NCBI GenBank assembly: GCA_902826025.1
Contig: CADEDH010000052.1
Location: 1-47,184, forward strand
Direction of reading: 5' to 3'
DNA: 47,184 bases
Source of the DNA: an uncultured Actinomycetes bacterium
Lineage (GTDB): Bacteria > Actinomycetota > Acidimicrobiia > Acidimicrobiales > SZUA-35
In this document: positions 39,024 through 47,130 of the stretch, one piece after another
How positions within the stretch are numbered: the first letter of the stretch is position 1
Layout of the letters: the number at the start of each line of letters is the position of its first letter
Program-made: the position numbers and the translations under genes
The notes under the pieces: model-generated
Databases searched by the model: none
What the model saw: the letters and a program-made list of their open reading frames with translations, nothing else
Told to the model about the DNA's origin: nothing

Positions 39024-39848
39024 CTACTCCTGCGCCCCCCAGATGAGCCCGGGGTCGGCCTGGTCGGTGAGGCGGGCGGCGCCCGTTCCCCGATCGATGT
39101 TCAGGTTGACGCCGTTCAGGTAGCTCGACGACACCGGATCGGCCAGGAACAGCATGGTCGGCGCCATCTCCGACGGCTCGGCCATCCGGCCGGCCACCGC
39201 CTCGGCATGGTCGATGATCTCGTCGCCCAGGCCCCGGCGGAAGTCGGCCATGATCCCGGTGGCCGTGATGCCGGGGCACACGCTGTTCATCCGCACCCCT
39301 GTTGGCAGCAGCTGTACCGCCCGCCACAGGGTGTAGTACTGCACCGCTTCCTTGGAGAAGGCGTAGCCGTCGCCCACCACCTCGGGGTGGGCCTCGACCC
39401 AGGCCAGGCCCGCATCGAACGAGTCCGCCGCCATCAACTCCCGGTGTTCGCCCACCCGTTCGGGCCAGTTCCGCCCGGCGGTGGAGGCGATATGAACCAC
39501 GGCGCCTCCGGAAGGAATCCGGGGCAGCAACGCCTCGGTGAGGTGGCGCAAGCCGAGCCAGTTCACCCGCATCACGTCGGTGGCGCTGAACCGGCCCCCG
39601 TTGGGCACCCCGGCGCAGTTCATCAGGGCGTGCACCGTGCCCGGCAGGCGGGCCGCGGCCTCGTCGATGCTGGCCGGATCAGCCAGGTCGCAGCGGAGGG
39701 AGGCCACGTCGCCTCCTACCGGGGCCACGTCGAGGGCGTGCACCTGGGCCCCCTGGGCCACGAGCAACGAGGCGGTGGCGGCGCCGATGCCGGTGGCGGC
39801 TCCGGTGATCACGACGGTCCGGCCGGAGAAGTCGAGGAGTGCTGCCAT
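39024..39848 (-). CDS. Short-chain dehydrogenase/reductase (SDR)
   Basis: 274 residues, classical SDR. The NAD(P) motif is TVVITGAATGIGAATASLL, the NNAG equivalent is ALMNCAGVPNGG, the catalytic Ser is in HIASTAGRN, and YAFSKEAVQYY gives the Tyr-x3-Lys pair. The C-terminal PVSSSYLNGVNLNIDRG is the usual substrate/end motif. It oxidises or reduces an alcohol/ketone; similarity is to hydroxysteroid- and 3-oxoacyl-type relatives. TACCGT lies 7 nt before the ATG. It is divergent, 33 bp apart, from the LigC-like gene, so both could be jointly controlled. Confidence 0.9.
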   Translation of the reverse strand: MAALLDFSGRTVVITGAATGIGAATASLLVAQGAQVHALDVAPVGGDVASLRCDLADPASIDEAAARLPGTVHALMNCAGVPNGGRFSATDVMRVNWLGLRHLTEALLPRIPSGGAVVHIASTAGRNWPERVGEHRELMAADSFDAGLAWVEAHPEVVGDGYAFSKEAVQYYTLWRAVQLLPTGVRMNSVCPGITATGIMADFRRGLGDEIIDHAEAVAGRMAEPSEMAPTMLFLADPVSSSYLNGVNLNIDRGTGAARLTDQADPGLIWGAQE

Positions 39849-39855
39849 CCGCAGA

Positions 39856-39861
39856 ACGGTA
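39856..39861 (-). promoter_or_regulatory. -10 box of the SDR gene
   Basis: TACCGT on the minus strand, 7 nt before ATG 39848. Confidence 0.45.
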
Positions 39862-39868
39862 CCCCGCC

Positions 39869-39874
39869 TAAGGT
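39869..39874 (+). promoter_or_regulatory. -10 box of the LigC-like gene
   Basis: TAAGGT, 7 nt before ATG 39882. The two divergent -10 boxes are separated by 7 bp. Confidence 0.45.
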
Positions 39875-39881
39875 GGGGCCC

Positions 39882-40835
39882 ATGCAGATCGTCCTGGCCG
39901 GAGAAGGAGCCATCGCCCAGCGCCACGCCCAGGCTCTGGCCCGCATAGAGGGGGCCGAGGTGGTTTCGGTGGCCGGGGGGAAGGCGGAGGACACCGAGGC
40001 CTTCGCCGCCTCCATCGGGGCACCCCACTGGTCGCTCGATCTGGCCGAGAGCCTGGCCCGACCCGGGGTGGAGGCCGTGATCCTGGCCACCCCAACCCCC
40101 CTCCACGCCGCCCAGGCCGTGCAGGCCATGGAGGCGGGCAAGCACGTGCTGGTGGAGATCCCGATGGCCGACTCGCTGGCCGACGCCGAGGCCGTGGTGG
40201 CGGCCCAGGAGCGCACCGGCGTTACCGCCATGGTGTGCCACACCCGGCGCTTCAACCCCAGCCACCAGTGGATCCACAACCGGATCGTCTCGGGCGAGTT
40301 GACCCTCCAGCACCTGGTGGTGGAGACGTTCTTCTTCCGCCGCACCAACACCAACGCCCTGGGCCAGCCCCGAAGCTGGACCGACCACCTGCTGTGGCAC
40401 CACGCCTGCCACACGGTCGACCTGTTCGGCTACCAGACCGGCCGGCCCACGGTGGGGGCCTGGGCCCAGCAGGGGCCCCGCCACCCCGAGCTGGGGATCG
40501 CCATGGACATGACGGTGGGCCTGCGCAGTGACGCCGGCCAGCTCTGCACCCTGTCGCTGTCGTTCAACAACGACGGGCCCCTGGGCACGTTCTTCCGCTA
40601 CATCTGCGACAACGGCACCTGGATCGCCCGCTACGACGACCTGGTGGACGGGCGGGAGCAGCCGGTCGACCTGTCGGGAGTGGCGGTGTCGAACGACGGG
40701 ATCGAGCTGCAGGACCGGGAGTTCCTGGCCGCCATCGCCGAGGGCCGCCAGCCCAACGCCTCGGTGGCCCAGTGCCTGCCCGCCATGGCCGCGCTCGACC
40801 AGCTGGAGCGTTCGCTCAACCCGGGTCAGGGCTGA
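39882..40835 (+). CDS. ligC: LigC-like 4-carboxy-2-hydroxymuconate-6-semialdehyde dehydrogenase
   Basis: 317 residues, Gfo/Idh/MocA fold. N-terminal NAD(P) domain (VLAGEGAIAQRHAQALARIE), CDVILATPTPLHAAQ-type motif in VEAVILATPTPLHAAQAVQA, and the conserved Lys in EAGKHVLVEIPMADS. It is strikingly like Sphingobium LigC as I remember it, including VCHTRRFNPSHQWIHNRIVS, RSWTDHLLWHHACHTVDLFG and NDGPLGTFFRYICDNGTWIA, through to NGIELQDREF-type endings. LigC oxidises the protocatechuate 4,5-cleavage product to 2-pyrone-4,6-dicarboxylate. No ligAB or ligI is adjacent, so the pathway role is inferred from sequence alone. Confidence 0.75.
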   Translation: MQIVLAGEGAIAQRHAQALARIEGAEVVSVAGGKAEDTEAFAASIGAPHWSLDLAESLARPGVEAVILATPTPLHAAQAVQAMEAGKHVLVEIPMADSLADAEAVVAAQERTGVTAMVCHTRRFNPSHQWIHNRIVSGELTLQHLVVETFFFRRTNTNALGQPRSWTDHLLWHHACHTVDLFGYQTGRPTVGAWAQQGPRHPELGIAMDMTVGLRSDAGQLCTLSLSFNNDGPLGTFFRYICDNGTWIARYDDLVDGREQPVDLSGVAVSNDGIELQDREFLAAIAEGRQPNASVAQCLPAMAALDQLERSLNPGQG

Positions 40836-42599
40836 TCAGGCCCCCGGGGCGTGCTCCCGGTGGGTTGCGACCCAGTCGAGGAACCGCTCCCGGTCCCAGG
40901 TGTTGATCACCTGGTCGCGGGGGACCCAGCCCCGCTGGGCGGTGAGCACGCCGTATTCCATGCGGCCCAGCTCCGAGGTGTGGTGGCTGTCGGTGTTGAT
41001 CACGAGCTTCACACCCCGCTCCACGGCCCGGCGCACCACGTCGGAGGCGGCGTCGAGCCGGTCCAGCGCGCCGTTGATCTCGAGGGCCACGTCGAAGGCG
41101 TAGAGGGCCTCCAGCACGATGTCGATGTCGAGCTCGATGCCCGGCCGGCGCCCGATGTAGCGGCCGGTGAGGTGGCCGATCGAGTCGACCGTGGGGTCGG
41201 CGATGGCCTTCACCAGCCGGGTCGTCTGGTCCCGGGCCGAACCGTCGAAGTGGGAGTGAACCGAGGCCACCGTGTAGTCGAACTCCCGGCGGAAGTCGGG
41301 GTCGTAGTCGAGCCCGCCGGCGGCGCCGATGTTGAGCTCGCAGCCGAACAGGATCCTCAGATCGGGGTACTCCTCCTGAAGGGCCCGGATCCGGTCCCGG
41401 TGGGCCAGCATCTGGGCCCGGCTGGACCCGTTGATGGCCAGGTCCTCACCGTGGTCGGTGATGGCCAGGTAGGCGTAGCCCCGGTCGGCCGCCACCTTCA
41501 CCATGTCTTCCAGCGGGGCCCGGCCGTCGCCCGATCGGTCGGTGTGGTAGTGCAGGTCGCCCCGGATGTCGGCCAGCTGCACCACCTCGGGTAGCTCGCC
41601 CCGGGCCGCCGCCTCCACCTCGCCGGTGGCTTCTCGCATCGGGGGCGGCACGAAGGCCAGGCCCAGCGCCTGGTAGATCTCCTCCTCGGTGCGGCTGGCG
41701 ATAACGGCCCCTTCGGCGTCGAGCAGCCCGTATTCGTTGAGCAGCCAGCCCCGGTCTATCGCCCGCTGGCGCAACTCGATGTTGTGGGCCTTGGAGCCGG
41801 TGAAGTACAGCGTGGCCGCGCCCAGCTGGTCGGGGGCCACCACCCGCACGTCGACCTGGAGGCTGGCTCCGGAGGCCCCGGGGGCGGTGAGGAACGAGGT
41901 CTTGGTGTCGCCCGAGACCACGATCTCGTACACCGCCGGGTGGCTCCGAACCGCCGCCATCACCGTGTCGGGACTGGTGGCGGCGACCGTGATGTCGATG
42001 TCGCCCACGGTCTCGGCCATGCGCCTCAGTGAGCCACAGAACAACACGTTCTGGACGCTGTCGACGAGCTTCAGCTCGTCGACCAGGCGCTCGGCCAGCG
42101 GCCGGGCCCGGGCCACCGGGGTGCGGCGGTCCTTGCCGGTGAGGCCGAGGCGTTCGATGGCCCTGGCCAGCTTGGCCTCGCTGGCGGCCCCCATTCGGGG
42201 CAGGGTGCGCACCTGCTCGGCGGCGATGGCGGCCTTCAGGCCGTCGAGATCCTCTACCCCCAGCTGGGAGCGGAGCTGTTTCAGGGTCTTGGGGCCCAGG
42301 CCCGGGATCCGGCTCAGCTCCACGAAGGCCGGCGGGTAGGCGGCCCTCAGGGCTTCCAGCTCGGTCACGGCGCCGGTGTCGACCAGCTCCCGGATCTTGG
42401 CCGCGATGGCTTTGCCAACACCTTTGATCTTCTGCAGCTCGGCCTGGGTGAGGCCGGTGAGGTCGGCTCCGTGAGCCTCCACCGCCAGACGGGCGGACTC
42501 GTAGGCCCGGACCTTGAACGACTGGTTGGTTTCCTCGTCGAGCGTGGTGAGGGTGGCCATCTCGGCCAGCATCGCCAGCACGTCGGCCTTGGTCGTCAT
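40836..42599 (-). CDS. polX: DNA polymerase/3'-5' exonuclease PolX
   Basis: 587 residues. Order: helix-hairpin-helix DNA-binding (LTQAELQKIKGVGKAIAAKI; LSRIPGLGPKTLKQLRSQLG), the family-X nucleotidyl-transferase with VLFCGSLRRMAETVGDIDIT (metal D200, D202) and LQVDVRVV (D250), FTGSKAHNIELRQRA, then a C-terminal PHP domain with DLHYHTDRSGDG, LAITDHGED, FGCELNIG and NTDSHHTSE, the metal-binding His/Asp set. PolX fills short gaps in base-excision repair and has 3'-5' exonuclease activity through PHP. TAGACT is 6 nt before the ATG. Its stop abuts the convergent ligC stop (TGATCA). Confidence 0.93.
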   Translation of the reverse strand: MTTKADVLAMLAEMATLTTLDEETNQSFKVRAYESARLAVEAHGADLTGLTQAELQKIKGVGKAIAAKIRELVDTGAVTELEALRAAYPPAFVELSRIPGLGPKTLKQLRSQLGVEDLDGLKAAIAAEQVRTLPRMGAASEAKLARAIERLGLTGKDRRTPVARARPLAERLVDELKLVDSVQNVLFCGSLRRMAETVGDIDITVAATSPDTVMAAVRSHPAVYEIVVSGDTKTSFLTAPGASGASLQVDVRVVAPDQLGAATLYFTGSKAHNIELRQRAIDRGWLLNEYGLLDAEGAVIASRTEEEIYQALGLAFVPPPMREATGEVEAAARGELPEVVQLADIRGDLHYHTDRSGDGRAPLEDMVKVAADRGYAYLAITDHGEDLAINGSSRAQMLAHRDRIRALQEEYPDLRILFGCELNIGAAGGLDYDPDFRREFDYTVASVHSHFDGSARDQTTRLVKAIADPTVDSIGHLTGRYIGRRPGIELDIDIVLEALYAFDVALEINGALDRLDAASDVVRRAVERGVKLVINTDSHHTSELGRMEYGVLTAQRGWVPRDQVINTWDRERFLDWVATHREHAPGA

Positions 42600-42605
42600 G
42601 CCATC

Positions 42606-42611
42606 AGTCTA
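42606..42611 (-). promoter_or_regulatory. -10 box of polX
   Basis: TAGACT on the minus strand, 6 nt before the ATG at 42599. A GCCCCC-cttc-GGGGGC hairpin lies just beyond it at about 42614-42629; no PafBC-type block is present. Confidence 0.5.
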
Positions 42612-42763
42612 CGTGCCCCCCTTCGGGGGCCCGGACGTTCCACCGTCGGCGAAACGTCCCGGAATCTGGGGATGGGGCCCGCCAGCCGCTACTCTTTGTC
42701 GCTGGTCGCGGCACAATAGACATCGGGCGCTGGTCTGCGAGGACGAGGTTGAGAGACAACGGG

Positions 42764-44029
42764 ATGGGGCCAACCACGCTGGCGTGGGAGCTTCGCGGTC
42801 ACACGGTCGAAATGGCCCAGCTCCACAAGGACTACAAGCCGATGCTCCGCCTCGTGCGCGAGCTCATTGGCGTCGTGCCCAACTGCGACCCCTACCTCGA
42901 GATCTGGCCGGCCGGCTTCCGCACCTACAACCTGCTGGTGCCGAATCTGCTCAACGTGCCGCAGCTCCTTCTCGGCCAGGGGGCGCCCAAGGACCTGGTG
43001 GGCCTGGGGATGTACGTCTCGAGCCGGGCCGCCGAGTGCATGTACTGCTCGGCCCACACCTGCTCGTTCGCCCTGCGCCGGGGGGCCTCGGCCGGTGCCC
43101 TGGTGGGCGACTACACCCCGGTGGAGGAGGCGGTGGCCATGCTGGCCCACGCCCTCGGCTCGGTGCCCACCTCCATGACCGCCGCCTACACCGACGAGAT
43201 CGATCGCTACCTGGCCCCGGAAGATGTCGAGTGGGTGGTCATGGGCATCGCTCTCATGGGCTTCCTCAACAAGTTCATGGACGCCATGGGGGTGCCGCTG
43301 GAGGCCGAGGCCATCCACGACGTGGCCGACCTCATCGAGCCCACCGGCTGGAACACGGGCAAGCACCTGTGGGACGACGTCGACCTCGACGATCATCACG
43401 CCGACGGCGCCGTGCCCAAAGACTCGCTCGGTACCTACCTTCGGGTGCTGCGCCACGCCCCTGGCGCCATCAAGCTGGAAAGCTCGTGGACCAAGGGGGT
43501 GTCGGGCCGGATCGGGCCCGCCCTGATGATGCTGGAGGACAAGGTGGGCTACGCCTTCCCCATCCTGGCCACCCTTCAGCACAAGCGGGCGGTCAAGGCC
43601 ATCGCCGCCGCCTTGCGGGAGAACCTCGACCCCAACCTCACCAAGCTCGGCCTGCCGGCCAAGTGCATGGTCGGGCTCGTCTTCGCCAAGGTGGTGGAAG
43701 ACGAGATGCTGATGTCGGAAATGATCCAGCTGGCCCAGCTCCTGGCCCCCGAGATCGATACAAGGCTCCTGGTCGACGTGGGCAAGTACGCCGTGTACCC
43801 GGCTGAGTTCGCCGAGATCCCGCGGGGCCTGTCGAGCCGGGAGGCGGCCGCCATCATGCTGGCCAAGGCGGCATCCACCAGCCCGTCGAACGTCAACGAG
43901 ATCACGGTGTCCACCGTGATCGGACATCTCACCCCGGCTCAGATCGTGGAGACCGTGGTGTGGCTGTCGGTGTTGCAGATGCTCCACCGCCTCTACGCCT
44001 ACTATGACGCGCGTATCGGCCTGATCTGA
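42764..44029 (+). CDS. AhpD-like / carboxymuconolactone decarboxylase-family protein, two halves
   Basis: 421 residues, about twice the size of a single AhpD. The N-terminal half has the redox motif AAECMYCSAHTCSFALRRG (C92, C95, H98). The C-terminal half is also helical (LGLPAKCMVGLVFAKVVEDE, SREAAAIMLAKAASTSPSNV) but lacks a CxxC, so it may be a structural or degenerate second copy. Start at ATG 42764 (an in-frame TTG at 42749 is possible). It precedes the gamma-butyrobetaine hydroxylase by only 18 bp, so it probably belongs to the carnitine operon, where such a protein is not a standard member. Function unknown. Confidence 0.75.
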   Translation: MGPTTLAWELRGHTVEMAQLHKDYKPMLRLVRELIGVVPNCDPYLEIWPAGFRTYNLLVPNLLNVPQLLLGQGAPKDLVGLGMYVSSRAAECMYCSAHTCSFALRRGASAGALVGDYTPVEEAVAMLAHALGSVPTSMTAAYTDEIDRYLAPEDVEWVVMGIALMGFLNKFMDAMGVPLEAEAIHDVADLIEPTGWNTGKHLWDDVDLDDHHADGAVPKDSLGTYLRVLRHAPGAIKLESSWTKGVSGRIGPALMMLEDKVGYAFPILATLQHKRAVKAIAAALRENLDPNLTKLGLPAKCMVGLVFAKVVEDEMLMSEMIQLAQLLAPEIDTRLLVDVGKYAVYPAEFAEIPRGLSSREAAAIMLAKAASTSPSNVNEITVSTVIGHLTPAQIVETVVWLSVLQMLHRLYAYYDARIGLI

Positions 44030-44033
44030 GCCC

Positions 44034-44050
44034 AGGGAGAAGCCCCGCTG
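44034..44050 (+). promoter_or_regulatory. Shine-Dalgarno and candidate CTG start of the hydroxylase
   Basis: AGGGAGA (44034-44040) is 7 nt from CTG at 44048. The next start-type codon, GTG 44105, has no Shine-Dalgarno, and the 19 codons between already encode the family-like N-terminus (AAPLTPDFIEHPWEP). Confidence 0.4.
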
Positions 44051-45256
44051 GCTGCGCCCCTCACCCCCGACTTCATCGAGCATCCCTGGGAGCCGCTGGC
44101 CGGGGTGACTCTGGATGGTGGGTTCGTCACGGTGGCCTGGGCCGACGGGGCGGAGTTGGCCTGCTACGGCCTGTGGTTGGCCGAGAGCTGCGCCGGGCTG
44201 GGGTTGGATCCGGTGACCCGGGAGTCGACCCTCGACCCAGCCGACCTGCCCCACCCCGACGCCCTGGTGGCGGCCGACGTGGGAGACGACGGCCGCCTGG
44301 TGCTGCGCTGGCGGCTGGTGGGCGAGGCCGGGCCCGACACGGTCACCGAGGTGCATCCCGGCTGGCTGCGCCATGTGGCCGACGGCCGCCACCAGCCCGG
44401 CTCGGCCCTGCCGGATCCCGAGCGCTGGACGGCGGCCAGCCTGGGCGGCGAGCCGCCCTCGCTCGACGGGGCAGCCATCCTCGACGACGACCGGACGCTG
44501 TTGGCCTGGCTCGACCACCTGATTCGCTACGGGCTGGGTCGCCTGCGAAACACCCCGGCCACCGACGCCTTCCTGCCCGAGCTGATCCGGCGGATCGGGC
44601 CCATCCGGGCCACGAACTTCGGCGAACTGTTCACCGTACGAGCCCGCCTCGCCGACACAGGGGGAGAGGGCGCCGACTCCACCGCCTACACCGGCCTCCG
44701 CCTCGGTCAGCACACCGATCTCCCGACCCGGGAAACCCCGCCCGGGTTCCAGTTCCTCCACTGCCTGGAGAACACCGTGGCCGGGGGCGCCTCCCGCATG
44801 ACCGACGGGCTCACCGTGGTCGACGAGCTGCGCCGCCGGTACCCGGCCGACCATGAGGCGCTCACCACCCTGCGGTGGAGCTTCCTGAACCGGGCGGTGG
44901 ACGAGGAGCATCGGTGGGCCGGGCCGATCATCGACCATGCCTCGGATGGCGACCCGCTGCCCCTGACCCTGCGGGCCTTCTACCCGGTGCGGGCGTTTCC
45001 TCTGATGGATCCGACCGACCAGCCCCGGGCCTACGCCGCCCTGCGCCGGTTCTCCGAGGTGGCCCACGACGAGCGGTTCCAGCTGTCGTCGCCGTTCCGC
45101 CCTGGTGACCTGGTCGGCTTCGACAACCGGCGGATCCTCCACGGCCGCGACGCCTACCAGCCCGGCGCCGGTTCCCGTGTCCTCCAGGGCTGCTACCTCG
45201 ACCACGACGACCTGTATTCCCGGTTTCGGGTACTGACGAGAAGGGTGAAGTCATGA
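44048..45256 (+). CDS. Gamma-butyrobetaine dioxygenase (2OG-Fe(II))
   Basis: About 402 residues from CTG 44048, or 383 from GTG 44105. It has the BBOX/TMLD build: an N-terminal DUF971-type segment (VTLDGGFVTVAWADG, ELACYGLWLAESC), then the double-stranded beta helix with iron ligands in GLRLGQHTDLPTRE (HxD) and the distal His in RRILHGRDAYQPG, and the 2OG-binding Arg in GAGSRVLQGCYLDHDDLYSR. It hydroxylates gamma-butyrobetaine to L-carnitine. The next two genes degrade carnitine, so the operon would take butyrobetaine through carnitine into central metabolism. It overlaps the following gene by 4 bases. Confidence 0.85.
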   Translation: MAAPLTPDFIEHPWEPLAGVTLDGGFVTVAWADGAELACYGLWLAESCAGLGLDPVTRESTLDPADLPHPDALVAADVGDDGRLVLRWRLVGEAGPDTVTEVHPGWLRHVADGRHQPGSALPDPERWTAASLGGEPPSLDGAAILDDDRTLLAWLDHLIRYGLGRLRNTPATDAFLPELIRRIGPIRATNFGELFTVRARLADTGGEGADSTAYTGLRLGQHTDLPTRETPPGFQFLHCLENTVAGGASRMTDGLTVVDELRRRYPADHEALTTLRWSFLNRAVDEEHRWAGPIIDHASDGDPLPLTLRAFYPVRAFPLMDPTDQPRAYAALRRFSEVAHDERFQLSSPFRPGDLVGFDNRRILHGRDAYQPGAGSRVLQGCYLDHDDLYSRFRVLTRRVKS

Positions 45257-46140
45257 CCTCGGTGTTCATCACATGCGCCATCACCGGGGCCGGTGACACG
45301 GTGGGCAAGTCGGACAAGGTGCCGGTGACCCCAGCCGAGATCGCCGCCGATTGCATCGCCGCCGCCCGGGCCGGGGCCGCCGTGGTGCACATCCACGTGC
45401 GGGAACCGAACGGTGCCCCGTCGCGCAACACCGAGTACTACGCCGAGGTGGTGGACCGGGTCCGCAGCTCGGATGTGGACGTGGTGGTCAATCTGACCGC
45501 CGGGATGGGGGGCGACCTGGTGTTGGGCTCGGTGGAGCAGCCCCTGCCGCTCGATGAGGCCGGCACCGACATGGCCGGGGCCACCGAACGGCTCGATCAC
45601 GTGCGCCGGCTCCGGCCCGAGATCTGCACGCTCGACTGCGGGTCGATGAACTTCGGCGAGGGCGACTACGTGATGACCAACTCGAGCTCGATCCTGGCCG
45701 AGATGGCCCGGCAGATCGGCGAGCTGGGGGTGCGGCCCGAGATCGAAGTGTTCGACACCGGGCATCTGTGGCAGGCCAAGAGCCTCGTGCAGGCCGGGCT
45801 GATCGAGGATCCGGTGATGGTCCAGCTGTGCATGGGCATCCCGTGGGGGGCGCCCCCCGATCTCAACACGTTCATGGCCATGGTCAACAACGTGCCCGAC
45901 AGCTGGGTGTTCAGCGCCTTCTCCATCGGGCGGGACCAGCTGCCCTATGTGGCCCTGGCCGCCATCGCCGGGGGCAACGTGCGGGTGGGCCTGGAGGACA
46001 ACCTGTACCTGGGGCGGGGGCAACTGGCCACCAACGCCCAGCTGGTGGAACGGGCGGTACAGATCCTCCAGTCGATCAACGTCGACGTGAAGGGCCCTCA
46101 GGAGGTCCGCGACCAGCTGAAGCTCACACGCCATGGTTGA
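45253..46140 (+). CDS. BKACE (DUF849) beta-keto acid cleavage enzyme, likely dehydrocarnitine cleavage enzyme
   Basis: 295 residues. Family hallmarks: FITCAITGAGDTVGKSDKVP, VTPAEIAADCIAAARAGAAV, VHIHVREP (zinc ligands), and GNVRVGLEDNLYLGRGQLAT with the catalytic Glu. BKACE enzymes join acetyl-CoA to a beta-keto acid, giving acetoacetate and a new CoA ester. Next to carnitine 3-dehydrogenase the substrate is most likely 3-dehydrocarnitine, giving betainyl-CoA. It overlaps the hydroxylase stop (ATGA) and overlaps carnitine dehydrogenase by 8 bases. Confidence 0.88.
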   Translation: MTSVFITCAITGAGDTVGKSDKVPVTPAEIAADCIAAARAGAAVVHIHVREPNGAPSRNTEYYAEVVDRVRSSDVDVVVNLTAGMGGDLVLGSVEQPLPLDEAGTDMAGATERLDHVRRLRPEICTLDCGSMNFGEGDYVMTNSSSILAEMARQIGELGVRPEIEVFDTGHLWQAKSLVQAGLIEDPVMVQLCMGIPWGAPPDLNTFMAMVNNVPDSWVFSAFSIGRDQLPYVALAAIAGGNVRVGLEDNLYLGRGQLATNAQLVERAVQILQSINVDVKGPQEVRDQLKLTRHG

Positions 46141-47116
46141 GCCGCCGCCCGGGTGCGCCGCCGTGATCGGCTGCGGGGTGATCGGGGCCGGATGGGCCGC
46201 CCGCCTGCGGCTGCGGGGCGTGCCGGTGCGGGCCTTCGACCCGGCGCCGGGGGCGGCCGACGCTGTGGCCGAGGTGCACGCCAACGCTGCGGCGGCCTGG
46301 GCCGAGCTGGGCCTGGAGCCGACGGCGGTGGGTCAGCTGACGTGGTGCTCGTCGATCGGCGAGGCGGTGGACGGCGCCGACCTGGTGCAGGAGAGCGTGC
46401 CCGAGCGGCTCGACTTGAAGCACGCCACGTTGGCCGCCATCGACGCCGCCGCCCCGCCCGGGGCGTTGATCGCTTCGTCGACCTCGGGGTTCAAACCGTC
46501 GGTGCTGGCCTCGGCCCTCGGCGAACCCGGGCGGCTGGTGGTGGCCCACCCGTTCAACCCGGTGTACCTGTTGCCGCTGGTGGAGATCGTGGGGGGCGAG
46601 GCCACCACGCCGGCCACCATCGATCGGGCCCTGGCGCTGTATCGGGCGCTGGGTATGCACCCGTTGCACGTGCGGGTGGAGATCGACGCCTTCATCGCCG
46701 ACCGGCTGCTGGAGGCGATGTGGCGGGAGGCGCTGTGGCTGGTACGCGACGGGGTGGCCACCACAGGCGAGATCGACGACGCCATCCGGTACGGATTCGG
46801 TCTGCGGTGGGCCCAGATGGGCCTGTTCGAGACGTACCGCATCGCCGGCGGGCTGGGCGGGATGCGGCAGTTCATCGCCCAGTTCGGCGAGGCCCTGGCC
46901 TGGCCGTGGACCAAGCTCACCGACGTACCCGAGCTCGACGACGAGCTGATCGACCGGATCGCCAGCCAGTCCGACGCCCAGTCGGGCGCACATGGCATCC
47001 GGGACCTGGAGCGGATCCGCGATCGCAACCTGGCCGCCATCCTCCGGGCCCTGGAGGCCAACGACTGGGGTGCCGGCCGCACCTTGGCGGGCCTGCGAGA
47101 ACTCTCGGACGGCTGA
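46133..47116 (+). CDS. L-carnitine 3-dehydrogenase
   Basis: 327 residues, 3-hydroxyacyl-CoA dehydrogenase type. The NAD motif is AVIGCGVIGAGWAARLRLRG; VVAHPFNPVYLLPLVEIVGG holds the catalytic His; DAFIADRLLEAMWREALWLV and GLRWAQMGLFETYRIAGG are in the C-terminal domain. Length and the RDLERIRDRNLAAIL end match carnitine dehydrogenases, which oxidise L-carnitine to 3-dehydrocarnitine with NAD, feeding the upstream cleavage enzyme. A betainyl-CoA thioesterase, the expected next step, is not in the window; the following 14 bp lead to a leftward gene. Confidence 0.88.
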   Translation: MVEPPPGCAAVIGCGVIGAGWAARLRLRGVPVRAFDPAPGAADAVAEVHANAAAAWAELGLEPTAVGQLTWCSSIGEAVDGADLVQESVPERLDLKHATLAAIDAAAPPGALIASSTSGFKPSVLASALGEPGRLVVAHPFNPVYLLPLVEIVGGEATTPATIDRALALYRALGMHPLHVRVEIDAFIADRLLEAMWREALWLVRDGVATTGEIDDAIRYGFGLRWAQMGLFETYRIAGGLGGMRQFIAQFGEALAWPWTKLTDVPELDDELIDRIASQSDAQSGAHGIRDLERIRDRNLAAILRALEANDWGAGRTLAGLRELSDG

Positions 47117-47130
47117 GGTGGGCGCGCCGC

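Noticed and set aside
42614..42629. Terminator hairpin before polX
   Set aside because: It lies upstream of the polX start on a divergent spacer, with no gene ending there; probably incidental GC-rich symmetry.
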